From assembly GCA_018436925.1 (NCBI GenBank), contig JAHDKI010000005.1, positions 70,906-134,905 on the forward strand: a stretch of DNA of 64,000 nucleotides. The letters are read 5' to 3'. The number at the start of each line of letters is the position of its first letter. Position 1 is the stretch's first letter. The notes under the pieces were generated by a model. The model made no database searches, was not told where the DNA came from, and saw nothing but the letters and a program-made list of their open reading frames with translations. Position numbers and translations under genes: made by a program. Of this stretch, positions 47,267 to 55,914 are shown piece after piece. This DNA comes from Syntrophaceae bacterium. GTDB taxonomy: Bacteria; Desulfobacterota; Syntrophia; Syntrophales; Smithellaceae.

Positions 47267-48751
47267 ATGAGAACAAAACAACAATATTTCGAGGGGTTGA
47301 AGAAACTCAAATCCAACCTCTATCTCAACGGCGAAAAAATCGACCGTGACCACCCGGCGCTGGATCAGCCCAAGGGCGTCATCGGTGTGACGTTTGACCT
47401 GGCCGCCGACCCGAAGACGGCTGATCTCGTCACCGCCAAAAGCCATCTGAGCGGCGAAACGATCAACCGCTTCACCCACATCCACCAGAATGTCGAAGAT
47501 CTGCACAAAAAACAGGACATGACCCGCATGCTGGTGCGCGAAGTCAGCCAGTGCATCGGCCGCTGCATGGGCGTGGACGCAATCAACGCGATCAACTCCG
47601 TATCTTACGAAGCCGACAAGATGAACGGCGGCAAAACCCAGTACTATCAGAATTTCCTCAAATGGCTGGAGTACTTCCAAAAAAACGACCTGGTGGGCTG
47701 CTGCGCCCAGACGGACGTCAAGGGCCTTCGCCTGCTGCGTCCCGCCGAGCAGCCGGACCCCGATCAGTATCTGCATGTCGTTGAACGGCGTCCCGACGGC
47801 ATCGTCGTGCGCGGCGCGAAAGTGCACATCACGTTCGCGTCCTGCGCCGATGAAATTCTCGTCGTCCCCACCCGCGCGCTCACGAAGGATGAAAAAGACT
47901 ACGCCATCGCATTTGCGCTTCCGGCCGATCATGAAGGCGTCAAGCAGGTGCTCTCTCCGCACAACATGTACAACCGCAAGCATTACAAACGCGGTTTTGA
48001 CTGGGGCTTCATTGATTCCTACGTGATCTTCGACGATGTGTTCGTGCCCAACGACCGCATCTTCTTAAACGGCGAATATCAGCACGGCGGCGTCTGCGCG
48101 CTTTTGTTCGCGCTGTTCCATCGCCACAGCTATTCCGGCTGCAAGCCGGCCGTAGGCGACATGCTCATCGGCTTTGCGTCGATGGCCGCCGAAATGAACG
48201 GCATTGAAAAAGCCCCGCACGTGCGCGAAAAAATCGCCGAGCTCATCAAGATTACCGAGCTGGGTTATGCGGCGGGCTTCACCGCCTCGGCCATGGGCAA
48301 ACCCGAAGTCTATATGCCCGGCATCGGCATGGTGCCCTACGGCCCAGGCGCCTGCATCCCCAATTCCATTTACGCCAACGTCGGCCGCTGTCTCACCGGC
48401 GAAGCCGTCTTCCATGAGCAGCAGATTCTGTGCGAAATCGCAGGCGGCATGCCCGCCACCTTCCCGCACGAAGGGGATCTGCTGAATCCGGAAATCAAAG
48501 ACCTTCTGGAAAAATACGTCAAGCGCAACCAGGATATTCCCATTGAAGATCAGATCAAATTCTGGCTGTTGTTCGCCGACTACACCAACTCGGCCAGCTC
48601 CGGCGCGATTTCCTACGGCGCGATGCACGGCGGCGGATCGCCCATCATGGAACAGATCGCCATTTACGGTCAGTACGACATTGACAAGTGCAAAAACGTC
48701 GTTCGCAAGATCGCCGGCATGCCGCTGATCGAGAAAAAGAAGAAGAAATAA
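47267..48751 (+). CDS. 4-hydroxybutyryl-CoA dehydratase / vinylacetyl-CoA isomerase family enzyme
   Basis: 494 aa FAD and 4Fe-4S enzyme of the 4-hydroxyphenylacetate-3-hydroxylase superfamily. The cluster ligands of AbfD are conserved: CIGRC (Cys-x3-Cys) and HRHSYSGC (His-x6-Cys), with the following Lys and the preceding Tyr of the active site, and AQTDVKG carries the substrate-site Thr. That set separates it from flavin hydroxylases. It would dehydrate 4-hydroxybutyryl-CoA to crotonyl-CoA or isomerise vinylacetyl-CoA. It has its own promoter and terminator and no acyl-CoA partner gene beside it, so the exact substrate stays open. Confidence 0.88.
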   Translation: MRTKQQYFEGLKKLKSNLYLNGEKIDRDHPALDQPKGVIGVTFDLAADPKTADLVTAKSHLSGETINRFTHIHQNVEDLHKKQDMTRMLVREVSQCIGRCMGVDAINAINSVSYEADKMNGGKTQYYQNFLKWLEYFQKNDLVGCCAQTDVKGLRLLRPAEQPDPDQYLHVVERRPDGIVVRGAKVHITFASCADEILVVPTRALTKDEKDYAIAFALPADHEGVKQVLSPHNMYNRKHYKRGFDWGFIDSYVIFDDVFVPNDRIFLNGEYQHGGVCALLFALFHRHSYSGCKPAVGDMLIGFASMAAEMNGIEKAPHVREKIAELIKITELGYAAGFTASAMGKPEVYMPGIGMVPYGPGACIPNSIYANVGRCLTGEAVFHEQQILCEIAGGMPATFPHEGDLLNPEIKDLLEKYVKRNQDIPIEDQIKFWLLFADYTNSASSGAISYGAMHGGGSPIMEQIAIYGQYDIDKCKNVVRKIAGMPLIEKKKKK

Positions 48752-48774
48752 AAGCCCAAACGCTCAAATAGAGA

Positions 48775-48802
48775 AAGGCGTCCCTCACGGACGCCTTTTT
48801 TT
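48775..48802 (+). terminator. Intrinsic terminator
   Basis: AAGGCGTCC, loop CTCAC, GGACGCCTT and a run of T to 48802. Very similar to the hairpin at 58885-58912. Confidence 0.88.
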
Positions 48803-49014
48803 ATGGACCTGCAGCCGGCCGCAAGGCGATGAGCATCGCCTTGCGAATCTTGTCTTGACATTCAAGACGCTTTCCTTTAAAAAAAGCCAACACTTCATCT
48901 AAAAGCACTTGATTACAATTTGCACCAGGATTGCCGCGCGGAAACCGCCGTGCGCAAACGTGTATGCCGGCCCTGCTCGGCGTTTCTGGAATTTTAATAA
49001 CCAAGGAGGTTGTT

Positions 49015-49290
49015 ATGAAAAGAAGCGTTAAGATGGTCATGGTTGTCATGAGTGTCGCCGTATTGATTCTGATGGCTTTCAGCGCGATGGCGGCAAATTC
49101 GGAAAAGAAGGCGCCAAGCCCCAAACAGCAGGCCCAGTACGAAAAGATGAGAACCTGCAATGCCGAAGCGAAAGCCAAGGCTCTCAAAGGAGATGAACGA
49201 AAGGCCTTCATGAGCGACTGTCTGAAAAGCAAATCGGACGGAACTGCACAGAGCGTGGCCGAGGCCAAGGCAAGTGCAAAGAAGAAGTAG
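49015..49290 (+). CDS. psiF: PsiF-repeat secreted protein
   Basis: 91 aa with signal peptide (VLILMAFSAMA) and one PsiF repeat (RTCNAEAKAKALKGDERKAFMSDCLK) holding two Cys. In E. coli PsiF is phosphate-starvation induced, but its role is unknown. Perfect AAGGAGG 5 nt before the ATG. Two-repeat members exist; this one has one. Confidence 0.85.
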   Translation: MKRSVKMVMVVMSVAVLILMAFSAMAANSEKKAPSPKQQAQYEKMRTCNAEAKAKALKGDERKAFMSDCLKSKSDGTAQSVAEAKASAKKK

Positions 49291-49417
49291 AAAATCGCAA
49301 CGCCGAAGTTAAATGAAAAGCAACCGTCAAGGCGCCCGGCAAGGGACGTTCATGAGGAAGCGACTCAAAACCGCTTCATGAATTTCCCGGGCTCGGATCG
49401 CCAAACCGGCGGGATTC

Positions 49418-49457
49418 AAAAGCCGGCGCCATTAAACATGGCCGCCGGCTTTTTTTT
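49418..49457 (+). terminator. Intrinsic terminator after psiF (also part of a dispersed repeat)
   Basis: Arms AAAAGCCGGCGCCAT and ATGGCCGCCGGCTTTT (one bulge) with loop TAAAC, followed by T. The same element recurs at 55731-55768. Confidence 0.8.
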
Positions 49458-49600
49458 CACAGCTTGGCGCCAAGGGTCTTTCTTTATCCGTTTCCCCTTG
49501 GGCGTCTCATGCCCGCAGGCACCCGCCGGTTCAAACACCGGCGGTGCATGGTGATGAAGTCCACTCTCTTCGGGCTTTTTGAGGAAGACCAGGGCGTCAA
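49418..49600. repeat. Copy A of a hairpin-rich repeat, ending in a relic of an acyl-CoA synthetase beta gene
   Basis: About 183 bp matching 55731-55914. Shared parts are the terminator hairpin, an inner hairpin (CCGCCGGT-TCAAAC-ACCGGCGG, 49523-49544) and a distal end that, read on the minus strand, encodes IDALVFLKKPEE, matching VDALVILKKFE at the C-terminus of the intact ADP-forming synthetase beta subunit. No other part of that gene is present here, so this is the 3' end left behind by a lost or partially duplicated gene. The rest of 49291-49667 holds nothing recognisable. Confidence 0.7.
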
Positions 49601-49667
49601 TTCATCCCTGAAAGACGGAAGGCGAAAGCGAGACCACCCCGTGTCTTGCCCGACAATGGTCTGAATC

Positions 49668-50786
49668 TCAGGCCAACATCTTGGTCTGAACGCTTCTGAG
49701 AATATCTTCGGCCTCTTTGACGATCGTCTGCACCATGTCGGCTACTTTGGGCATGTCATGGATGCGCTGGGCTCCTTCGCCGCCGGCCATCATCGCTTTT
49801 TCCTTGTTGCCGTCGAAAGTGGCGCGGAGAGATTCGTTTTCAAAATCAATCAGCGACATATCCGTTGTGGTAAAGTCGTCGGGAGTTCCCAGATAAACAC
49901 CGGGAGATTTTTTCAATGTGTTGATTTGATGTTCAATGCTTCGGGGCGTTTTCAACCAACGGGCGGGACCGACAATGCCGCGGGCAACCAGTGTTCCACG
50001 ATCTCCGGCTTCCACAACACCTTCCTTCCAGATCTGGGCAAAGTCGCTCTCCTGGGTTGCCAGAAAACGGGTGCCCATCTGCGCGCCGTCTGCGCCGAGC
50101 ACGAGGGCTGCGGCCAGCGTCTTGCCGTCCACGAATCCGCCGGCGCCGCAGACCAGGGTTTTCTCATCGGAGACAGCTTCAACCACAGCCGGCAACAGGG
50201 TCATCGAGTGCACCGGCTCCCAGGACGTATGGAATCCCCCTTCATGTCCGGAGGCCACGATGACATCCACCCCTGCCTTCTTGCAGCGTTGTGCGCCTTT
50301 CACGGACGGCACGACATGCATCCAGGTAAACCCCGCATTTTTAATCGTGTCTTTCCAGCCGACCGGATCTCCGGCGGAAGTAAAAATCACCTTGAAATAT
50401 TCTTTCATGTCCGGATTTTCTTCGCGCACCTGAGTGGCTTTTTCGATCAGAATTTTCGCCGCGTCTTTGAGCTCCGCCGACACCATCACGTTGATTCCGA
50501 ACACACCGCCTTTGCCCTTGACCAGACGATACGTTCGCTTGAGGACCTTTTCCAGCACCGTGGCCATGTCATCATCCGGATTCGCTTCCGCCGTGCGGCA
50601 AAAATCCTGGTAAGACCAATCGTCGGCGGCTCGATCCATCACGCAAAGACCGCTGGTCGATAGCAAACCCAAAACCCCTGCATTGGCTGCGGCCACGCAA
50701 AGGTTGTTGTTACTGAAGGGCCCCATGCCGGCCTGAATGATCGGATATTTTGTCCCGATCAAGTCGCATAATCTCGATTTAATCAT
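49668..50786 (-). CDS. Nitronate monooxygenase-family FMN enzyme
   Basis: 372 aa, third member of the family in the window. YPIIQAGMGPFSNNNL at the N-terminus, VASGHEGGFHTSWEPVHSM with a family-type His, CGAGGFVDGKTLAAALVLGADGAQMGTRFLAT at the phosphate-binding site. The long middle region (about 95-160) distinguishes it from the other two. AAGGAGGA precedes the ATG. It ends next to the repeat copy A. Confidence 0.85.
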   Translation of the reverse strand: MIKSRLCDLIGTKYPIIQAGMGPFSNNNLCVAAANAGVLGLLSTSGLCVMDRAADDWSYQDFCRTAEANPDDDMATVLEKVLKRTYRLVKGKGGVFGINVMVSAELKDAAKILIEKATQVREENPDMKEYFKVIFTSAGDPVGWKDTIKNAGFTWMHVVPSVKGAQRCKKAGVDVIVASGHEGGFHTSWEPVHSMTLLPAVVEAVSDEKTLVCGAGGFVDGKTLAAALVLGADGAQMGTRFLATQESDFAQIWKEGVVEAGDRGTLVARGIVGPARWLKTPRSIEHQINTLKKSPGVYLGTPDDFTTTDMSLIDFENESLRATFDGNKEKAMMAGGEGAQRIHDMPKVADMVQTIVKEAEDILRSVQTKMLA

Positions 50787-51102
50787 ATTGACTCCTCCTT
50801 AGGTTTATTCCCTTTTTTATTGTCGCCACATTCCATAGCCTTAGTATGATAATATGTCAATAAAAGAAGTCACTCCATAGAGAATATCAAATTATTATAA
50901 GACAACTTGTATATCGTAAGCATTATCATAGTCATGCTTTTTGAACGACGCCCTGGATATTCACATAAGCGCTTGTAATCTTATAGTATTATTACGACGC
51001 GGGCAGCAAGGCGCCGGCCGCAATTCTTTTGATAAAATGACGGTTCTGTCTTATACGGGCATCGGTTGGAAAACCCCAGAAATATCCCCTCCGGACAGAC
51101 CT
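50787..51102. other. AT-rich non-coding region
   Basis: 316 bp, clearly richer in A+T than its surroundings (for example around 50841-50940). It carries the promoter region of the NMO gene, but no element I can place firmly. Together with the crotonase relic it suggests a rearranged or acquired patch. Confidence 0.5.
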
Positions 51103-51498
51103 ATGGCCGCCATAGAATGGGAAAAAGTCTGCAATATCGCCATGATGCGGAGGATTCATCATCAAAACAAGATGGATCTGACCTTTGCATTGGAAATGCT
51201 GCGGATAGTTGATGAGCTCCTTGCTGATCCGTCGATCAAATCGATGATTCTGACCTCCGGCGAGGCAGAATTTTTTCCATGGGTGTTGACGTGGATTGGC
51301 TCATGGAAGACGCGCTTCGTTTCGCCCGGATTTTTTAACAAGGGAAGAAATATTTTCGGTGAGCTGAAAAGAAGGATGAACCAACAGATTATCTCGGTCA
51401 TGGAAACCGAAGACGGACCCTTGCTCGAGTCCCTGTCACTGTTTACAAAAGAGCAGAAAATTATCCGGACGGCTCAAGCATTTCCGTTGTCCCGATAA
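51103..51498 (+). pseudogene. Enoyl-CoA hydratase (crotonase) relic, frameshifted and truncated
   Basis: From the ATG at 51103 the translation reads crotonase-like (HHQNKMDLTFALEMLRIVDELLADPSIKSMILTS). At a six-T run (51271-51276) the reading moves into another frame, where MGVDVDWLMEDALRFARIF continues the homology. At a second six-T run (51331-51336) it returns to the first frame (NKGRNIFGEL). One T lost and one T gained explain both. Even when repaired, only about half the fold is present; the oxyanion-hole half (GHAFG region) is absent. The first frame stays open by chance from 50941 to 51498, which would mislead automatic calling. Confidence 0.75.
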
Positions 51499-51654
51499 CT
51501 TTCATTTCTTGGGCACCTGCAAAACGGTTTGCACGCTCATAACAGGCAGATCCTCTCAGACCGGCGAAGATCGCCGCCTGTCGCGTTGGACGAATCGCGA
51601 CAGCCGTCCAATGCATGACGATTCATATGCTGAACGACATCGCGTCACCCTGCA

Positions 51655-52386
51655 TCAGGATCCCGACGAGGATAATCGAATCTTGCCTGAATGCCCGCTT
51701 TTGACAGCCTCATACACCTTTTTCTCGGCAAACTTCAAGATATTGCCCATCGCTTTGCCTGAGGCGGCCTGATCCTTTCGTTTCAGGGCTTTCATCAGCT
51801 TCAGATTCAACGCCAGCGACGCCTCCGACATCCCTTCCAAGGAATAGAACAATTCGGCAAAAAATGAATAGACCGGTTTAAAGGATTGAAAGACCAGCCT
51901 GCTGATGATGTCGCCCGAAATGGTGATGACGGCTCTGTGAAAGTCGTAATCGCATTCAGCCAGCACTGCCGCGTCCCTGAGGTGCCTCTTTTTTCTTTCC
52001 AGGCTCGACTCCAGGTAGACGATATCACTTTCCTGAATACGAAGCGCAGCCCGTCCCGCCGCTTCCGTCTCCGTGACAAACCGGAACCTCAAAAGCGACT
52101 CGATGGTCTGCCGGTCGATCGTTTTATGAACGCGCAGAATCTGCACCAGCGTATCCACGGAACCTTCCCGGTTAAAGTCCCTGACGTAGGTTCCGCTTTG
52201 CGGGTGCGTCATCACAAAGCCGCTCTGGGCAAGCCTCGCAATGGCCTCCCGGATCGCGAAGCGGCTGGCTTTGTATTTCTGCACCAGCTCTCTTTCCGGC
52301 GGCAACTTGCTTTCGACCGGGTAAGACCCTTTGATAATATCCTTGAGCATATCGTTGTATATTCGGCCGGGCAGACCTTTATTCAT
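51655..52386 (-). CDS. GntR/FadR-family transcriptional regulator
   Basis: 243 aa. N-terminal winged HTH with ESKLPPERELVQKYKASRFAIREAIARLAQSGFV (about 25-60) and a C-terminal FCD ligand domain (about 90-225), whose metal/ligand residues include CDYDFHRAV. It diverges from an enolase-superfamily gene across 154 bp containing two FadR-type operators, so it most likely controls both. FCD regulators usually sense organic acids. Confidence 0.88.
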   Translation of the reverse strand: MNKGLPGRIYNDMLKDIIKGSYPVESKLPPERELVQKYKASRFAIREAIARLAQSGFVMTHPQSGTYVRDFNREGSVDTLVQILRVHKTIDRQTIESLLRFRFVTETEAAGRAALRIQESDIVYLESSLERKKRHLRDAAVLAECDYDFHRAVITISGDIISRLVFQSFKPVYSFFAELFYSLEGMSEASLALNLKLMKALKRKDQAASGKAMGNILKFAEKKVYEAVKSGHSGKIRLSSSGS

Positions 52387-52474
52387 TGCACCTTAACCCC
52401 CATGATTCAAACTGCTTGCATGCCCCTGGCGCTTTACCTATCCGGACGCATGTCTGTTGCTTACAAGAAAACCC

Positions 52475-52516
52475 TTGACAATTGGTTATACCAATATTAA
52501 AAGTGGTACTACCAAT
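52475..52516. promoter_or_regulatory. Two FadR-type operators over the promoter of the enolase-superfamily operon
   Basis: Site 1, 52481-52495, is the perfect inverted repeat ATTGGT-TAT-ACCAAT. Site 2, 52504-52514, is TGGT-ACT-ACCA. Both fit TGGT-N3-ACCA, the consensus of FadR/PdhR/LldR regulators. A -35-like TTGACA (52475-52480) abuts site 1, so binding would block transcription; the -10 is not clear. Confidence 0.8.
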
Positions 52517-52540
52517 TACCCGGAAAGAGGAGGAATTGCA

Positions 52541-53764
52541 ATGAAAATTTCGCGCATCGAACTTTATCACGTATCGGTCCCTCTTGAAGAAACGTTCTGG
52601 CCCACCTGGATTCCCGGTTACCCCCAAACCCACAACCGCTTTACGCTGATCAAGCTGACCACCGATGAGGGCATTGAAGGATATAGCGCCGGCTCCGCTA
52701 TGGGGGTGGAGCGCGAAGGCCTGGGCGACCTGCTAGGGGGCTACCTGATGGGCGCCGATCCGGCGGACATCGGACGGGTGCAGGATCTACTCAAACAGGC
52801 CGGCATCCTGGGATGGCGCAATTTCTGGATTGAGCCCGCTTGCTGGGACATTTTGGGCAAGAAGGCCGGCAAACCCGTTTATGAGCTCCTGGGGGGAAAT
52901 GCGCGTCCGATAGAGGTGTACTGCTCGACCGGCGAGATGCATGACCCCGACCGCAGAGCGGAAGAGCTTCAGGCGATCCGGGGCATGGGCTACCGATGCG
53001 CAAAGCTGCGGGTCAAAAGTGTCGAGCTGAAAGACGATATCCGCCAGATCGAGGTCGTGCGCAAAAAAATGGGAGACGATTTTGTGCTGGGGGTGGATGC
53101 CAACCAGGGCTGGCTCGTCACGATTGTGGACAAGATTCCGGCCTGGGATCTCGCGCGCGCCAAAGCGTTTGCGGATGCTTGTTATCAAAACGGCATCGAA
53201 TGGCTCGAAGAACCTCTCGATTCGCGCGATTACGACGGCAACGCCGCCCTGAAACAATATTCAAAAGTCAAAATATCGGGCGCCGAGCTGAACTACGGCT
53301 GGGACGAAATCAAAATCATGTTCGAAAAGGACTGCTTCCATATTTACCAGCCGGATGCGACCTTCGCCGGCGGCATCTTCCAGGTTAAAAAGGTCATCGA
53401 CATGTGTCGTGAAAAAAACCGCCTGTACACCCCGCACACATGGACCAACGGAATCGGCTTTTACATCAATTGGAACATGGTGCTGGCAGACCGGGATAAT
53501 GTCCTGCCGCTGGAGTATCCTTACGAGCCGCCATCGTGGATACCGAAATATCGGGAAGGAATCATTGACCCGATCACTCCCGATAAAACGGCGATGCTGC
53601 AGCCCTTCAGCACACCGGGACTGGGCTTCACCGTCAATCAAAAATTACTGCGGAAATACGGAAAACGTTTTTTCAAGCTGACCGAGACCGGTCTTAAGCT
53701 CAAGGTTATCCGCGAAAAAGGCCTGAAAGCGGCGCTGGCGCTTAAGAAACGCAAAGAGCAATAA
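52541..53764 (+). CDS. Mandelate-racemase-type enolase superfamily enzyme
   Basis: 407 aa, GAGGAGG 8 nt before the ATG. Capping domain at the N-terminus; barrel residues K155-x-R157 (KLR in place of the common KxK), metal ligands D186 (GVDANQG), E223 (WLEEP) and E249 (GAE), D272 (YQPD) and H299 (TPHTW). The His-Asp dyad places it in the mandelate racemase subgroup, mostly sugar-acid dehydratases or racemases. The KxR variation leaves the substrate open. Under the divergent GntR regulator. Confidence 0.87.
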   Translation: MKISRIELYHVSVPLEETFWPTWIPGYPQTHNRFTLIKLTTDEGIEGYSAGSAMGVEREGLGDLLGGYLMGADPADIGRVQDLLKQAGILGWRNFWIEPACWDILGKKAGKPVYELLGGNARPIEVYCSTGEMHDPDRRAEELQAIRGMGYRCAKLRVKSVELKDDIRQIEVVRKKMGDDFVLGVDANQGWLVTIVDKIPAWDLARAKAFADACYQNGIEWLEEPLDSRDYDGNAALKQYSKVKISGAELNYGWDEIKIMFEKDCFHIYQPDATFAGGIFQVKKVIDMCREKNRLYTPHTWTNGIGFYINWNMVLADRDNVLPLEYPYEPPSWIPKYREGIIDPITPDKTAMLQPFSTPGLGFTVNQKLLRKYGKRFFKLTETGLKLKVIREKGLKAALALKKRKEQ

Positions 53765-53897
53765 CTATTGGCGGATCAAGGGCGCCGAAGAGGCGCCGCA
53801 GCCAAATTCTTGATTAAGCCATCAAAACAGGTTCACGACCGATCGAACGTTAAAACATAAATGCGGGAAAACTTCTGATCAAAAATGGAGGCGGATA

Positions 53898-55400
53898 ATG
53901 AGCGACTATGATGTGATTGTGATCGGCGCGGGAATCGGCGGCTTGTGCGCAGGCGCTTTGCTCGCGCATCAAGGCCGAAAAGTTCTGGTCCTGGAACAGG
54001 CCCCGCGCGTCGGCGGCTGCTGTTCAACCTATGAGCACAACGGTTATAAAATCGACATCGGCGCATCCATCATCGAATTTCCCCAGGTGATCAACTGGGC
54101 CTTCGAACGGATGGGCACGACATTCCAAAAAGAGGTTGACCTGATCGCGGTCGATCCGACCTTTACCGCAAGGCTGCATGATGGAACGGAAATCACCTTT
54201 CCCATCGACCTCGGCAGGACGAAAGAAGAAATCAGAAAGCTTGCGCCGGAAGATGTCAAGGGCTGGGAGAGCTATTCCAAAGAAATGGAAGGATTTCTCA
54301 AAGCCGCCCTGGACGGGTTCTTCGTGACCCCTGCCCGGTCGCTTACGGATGTGTGCAGGCTGTTTGCCAAGACCCCCGCTCTCCTGAAATACGGGTCGCT
54401 GTTTTTCGGCAGCTATGAAGGGGTGCTGCGAAAATACCTGAAGAATGAAAAACTGCTGGAGGCCCTGTCCTTTCACAGCTTTTATTGCGGCCTGCCGCCG
54501 GCCCTTTTGCCCGGCCATTACTCTATGATTCCCTATGCGGAGCATGGCGGCATCTATTATGCCCGGGGCGGGATGATCGGCATTCCCCTGGGCTTTCAAA
54601 AATGCGGCGAACGTAAAGGCATGCAAGTCCGCTTAAATGCAGATGTGCAAAAGGTCATTGTGGAAAACAAGACCGCCAAAGGCGTGCAGCTTGCCGATGG
54701 GACGGTTATCACCGCTGAAATCATCCTGTCCAACATCAATTCCAAAAAGCTCTATACGGACATGATCGACCAAAACAATCTTTCATGGCTTGCCAAAACA
54801 GGATTTAAAAGTTACCGGTATTCCATGGCCACACCGATGATCTACCTGTGCCTGGATGACGAGCCGCCGCTTCGAGACCACCACACCCTGATGACGGTGC
54901 CCATGCAGCAGATGAACGACTACTGGTTCAACCATTATGAAAAGGGTCAGTTCCCGGCGGAGCAATTCGGAATCCTGAGCTGGACAACCCGGTCCGATCC
55001 GTCGCTTGCGCCGAAGGGCCATCACATTATCGCCGTCACCTTGGCCCCCGGGCCTTACCGGCTTAACGGTACAACGTGGGATAAAGAAAAAGAAACCCTC
55101 AAAGAAAACGTCATCAAGTTTCTGGAGAGCAAATACCTTCCCGGGCTGCGCAAACACATTGTCCATGCGGACTTCTCCACACCGGTGGATTTTGAGAAAC
55201 GCTTGAAATCCCCGGAAGGCGCCATCTACGCTCTTCGTCAGGATCTAACCAATGCGATGATGTTCCGGCCGTCGGCCAAATCCAAACAGATCAAACGACT
55301 CTATCTTGTCGGCGCGTCAACGCACCCCGGCGGCGGCGTGCCCACCGTAACCGCCTCGGCCATGATCGCGGCCGACCTGATCAGCAAATATGAACAGTAA
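53898..55400 (+). CDS. Phytoene-dehydrogenase-like FAD oxidoreductase
   Basis: 500 aa CrtI/COG1233-type flavoprotein. Dinucleotide motif VIVIGAGIGGLCAGALLAHQG, EQAPRVGGCCSTYEHNGYKIDIGAS, and near the end LYLVGASTHPGGGVPTVTASAMIAADLI. Catalyses desaturation or hydration-type reactions on hydrophobic or carboxylate substrates; no carotenoid genes are nearby, so a carotenoid role is unlikely. Downstream of the enolase gene (GGCGCC hairpin at 53781-53797 between them) and followed after 13 bp by a tiny membrane protein. Confidence 0.85.
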   Translation: MSDYDVIVIGAGIGGLCAGALLAHQGRKVLVLEQAPRVGGCCSTYEHNGYKIDIGASIIEFPQVINWAFERMGTTFQKEVDLIAVDPTFTARLHDGTEITFPIDLGRTKEEIRKLAPEDVKGWESYSKEMEGFLKAALDGFFVTPARSLTDVCRLFAKTPALLKYGSLFFGSYEGVLRKYLKNEKLLEALSFHSFYCGLPPALLPGHYSMIPYAEHGGIYYARGGMIGIPLGFQKCGERKGMQVRLNADVQKVIVENKTAKGVQLADGTVITAEIILSNINSKKLYTDMIDQNNLSWLAKTGFKSYRYSMATPMIYLCLDDEPPLRDHHTLMTVPMQQMNDYWFNHYEKGQFPAEQFGILSWTTRSDPSLAPKGHHIIAVTLAPGPYRLNGTTWDKEKETLKENVIKFLESKYLPGLRKHIVHADFSTPVDFEKRLKSPEGAIYALRQDLTNAMMFRPSAKSKQIKRLYLVGASTHPGGGVPTVTASAMIAADLISKYEQ

Positions 55401-55413
55401 AGGAGAACAACCC

Positions 55414-55551
55414 ATGATAATAATCATCACCCTAGCGGTCATTTTATTGTGCCTGTTCCTGCTGTATGCCACGTTTGCCAAATCAAGAAAGCAATTTCTT
55501 AAAAACCTGCTTTCTCAGGCAAAATATCTGATCCCCCGTTACTTCACCTAA
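55414..55551 (+). CDS. 45-aa single-helix membrane protein
   Basis: Short gene with AAAGGAG before its ATG. Residues 2-19 form one hydrophobic helix starting IIIITLAVILLCLFLL, followed by a basic tail (KSRKQFLKNLL) expected on the cytoplasmic side. No family recognised. Immediately downstream of the FAD oxidoreductase gene, so it may anchor or stabilise that enzyme; this is inference. Confidence 0.55.
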   Translation: MIIIITLAVILLCLFLLYATFAKSRKQFLKNLLSQAKYLIPRYFT

Positions 55552-55730
55552 AGAAGACCTGTCTGACATTGGATGGGGTTGGGCAAGTAACTATGAACTA
55601 TGGTCCGGACGATGCCATTGGAGGAAACGTGCATGAATGAAGAATTGAAAAGACAGGAAGGGTACAATTAAAAAAGCAATGTCCTTGCGGATTTTCAACG
55701 CTTTTGATTGCCGCCGAAATAAACGATCCA

Positions 55731-55768
55731 AAAACCGGCGCCATGAAACATGGGCGCCGGCTTTTTTT
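55731..55768 (-). terminator. Intrinsic terminator of the acyl-CoA synthetase operon (bidirectional)
   Basis: Arms CCGGCGCC and GGCGCCGG (55735-55742, 55753-55760) extended by CAT/ATG, with A-rich and T-rich flanks, so it works on both strands. Confidence 0.75.
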
Positions 55769-55914
55769 CATCGCTTGACGCGAAGGATCATTCTTTATCT
55801 TCATGCCCCATTCAGGCGCCTCGTTCCCGCAGCCATCCGCCGGTTCAAGCGCCGGCGGATACTTCTGTTGAGTGCCAATCTATTCAAACTTTTTCAGGAT
55901 GACCAGCGCGTCAA
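55731..55914. repeat. Copy B of the hairpin-rich repeat
   Basis: About 184 bp matching 49418-49600, covering the last 11 codons of the acyl-CoA synthetase beta gene, a second hairpin (CCGCCGG and CCGGCGG, 55837-55858) and the terminator. The hairpins are conserved better than the bases between them. The stretch 55552-55730 holds no gene I can support. Confidence 0.7.

Noticed and set aside
55633..55671. 12-codon frame after a strong GGAGG
   Set aside because: Too short to support; may be a relic or chance, and the sequence around it has no clear promoter.
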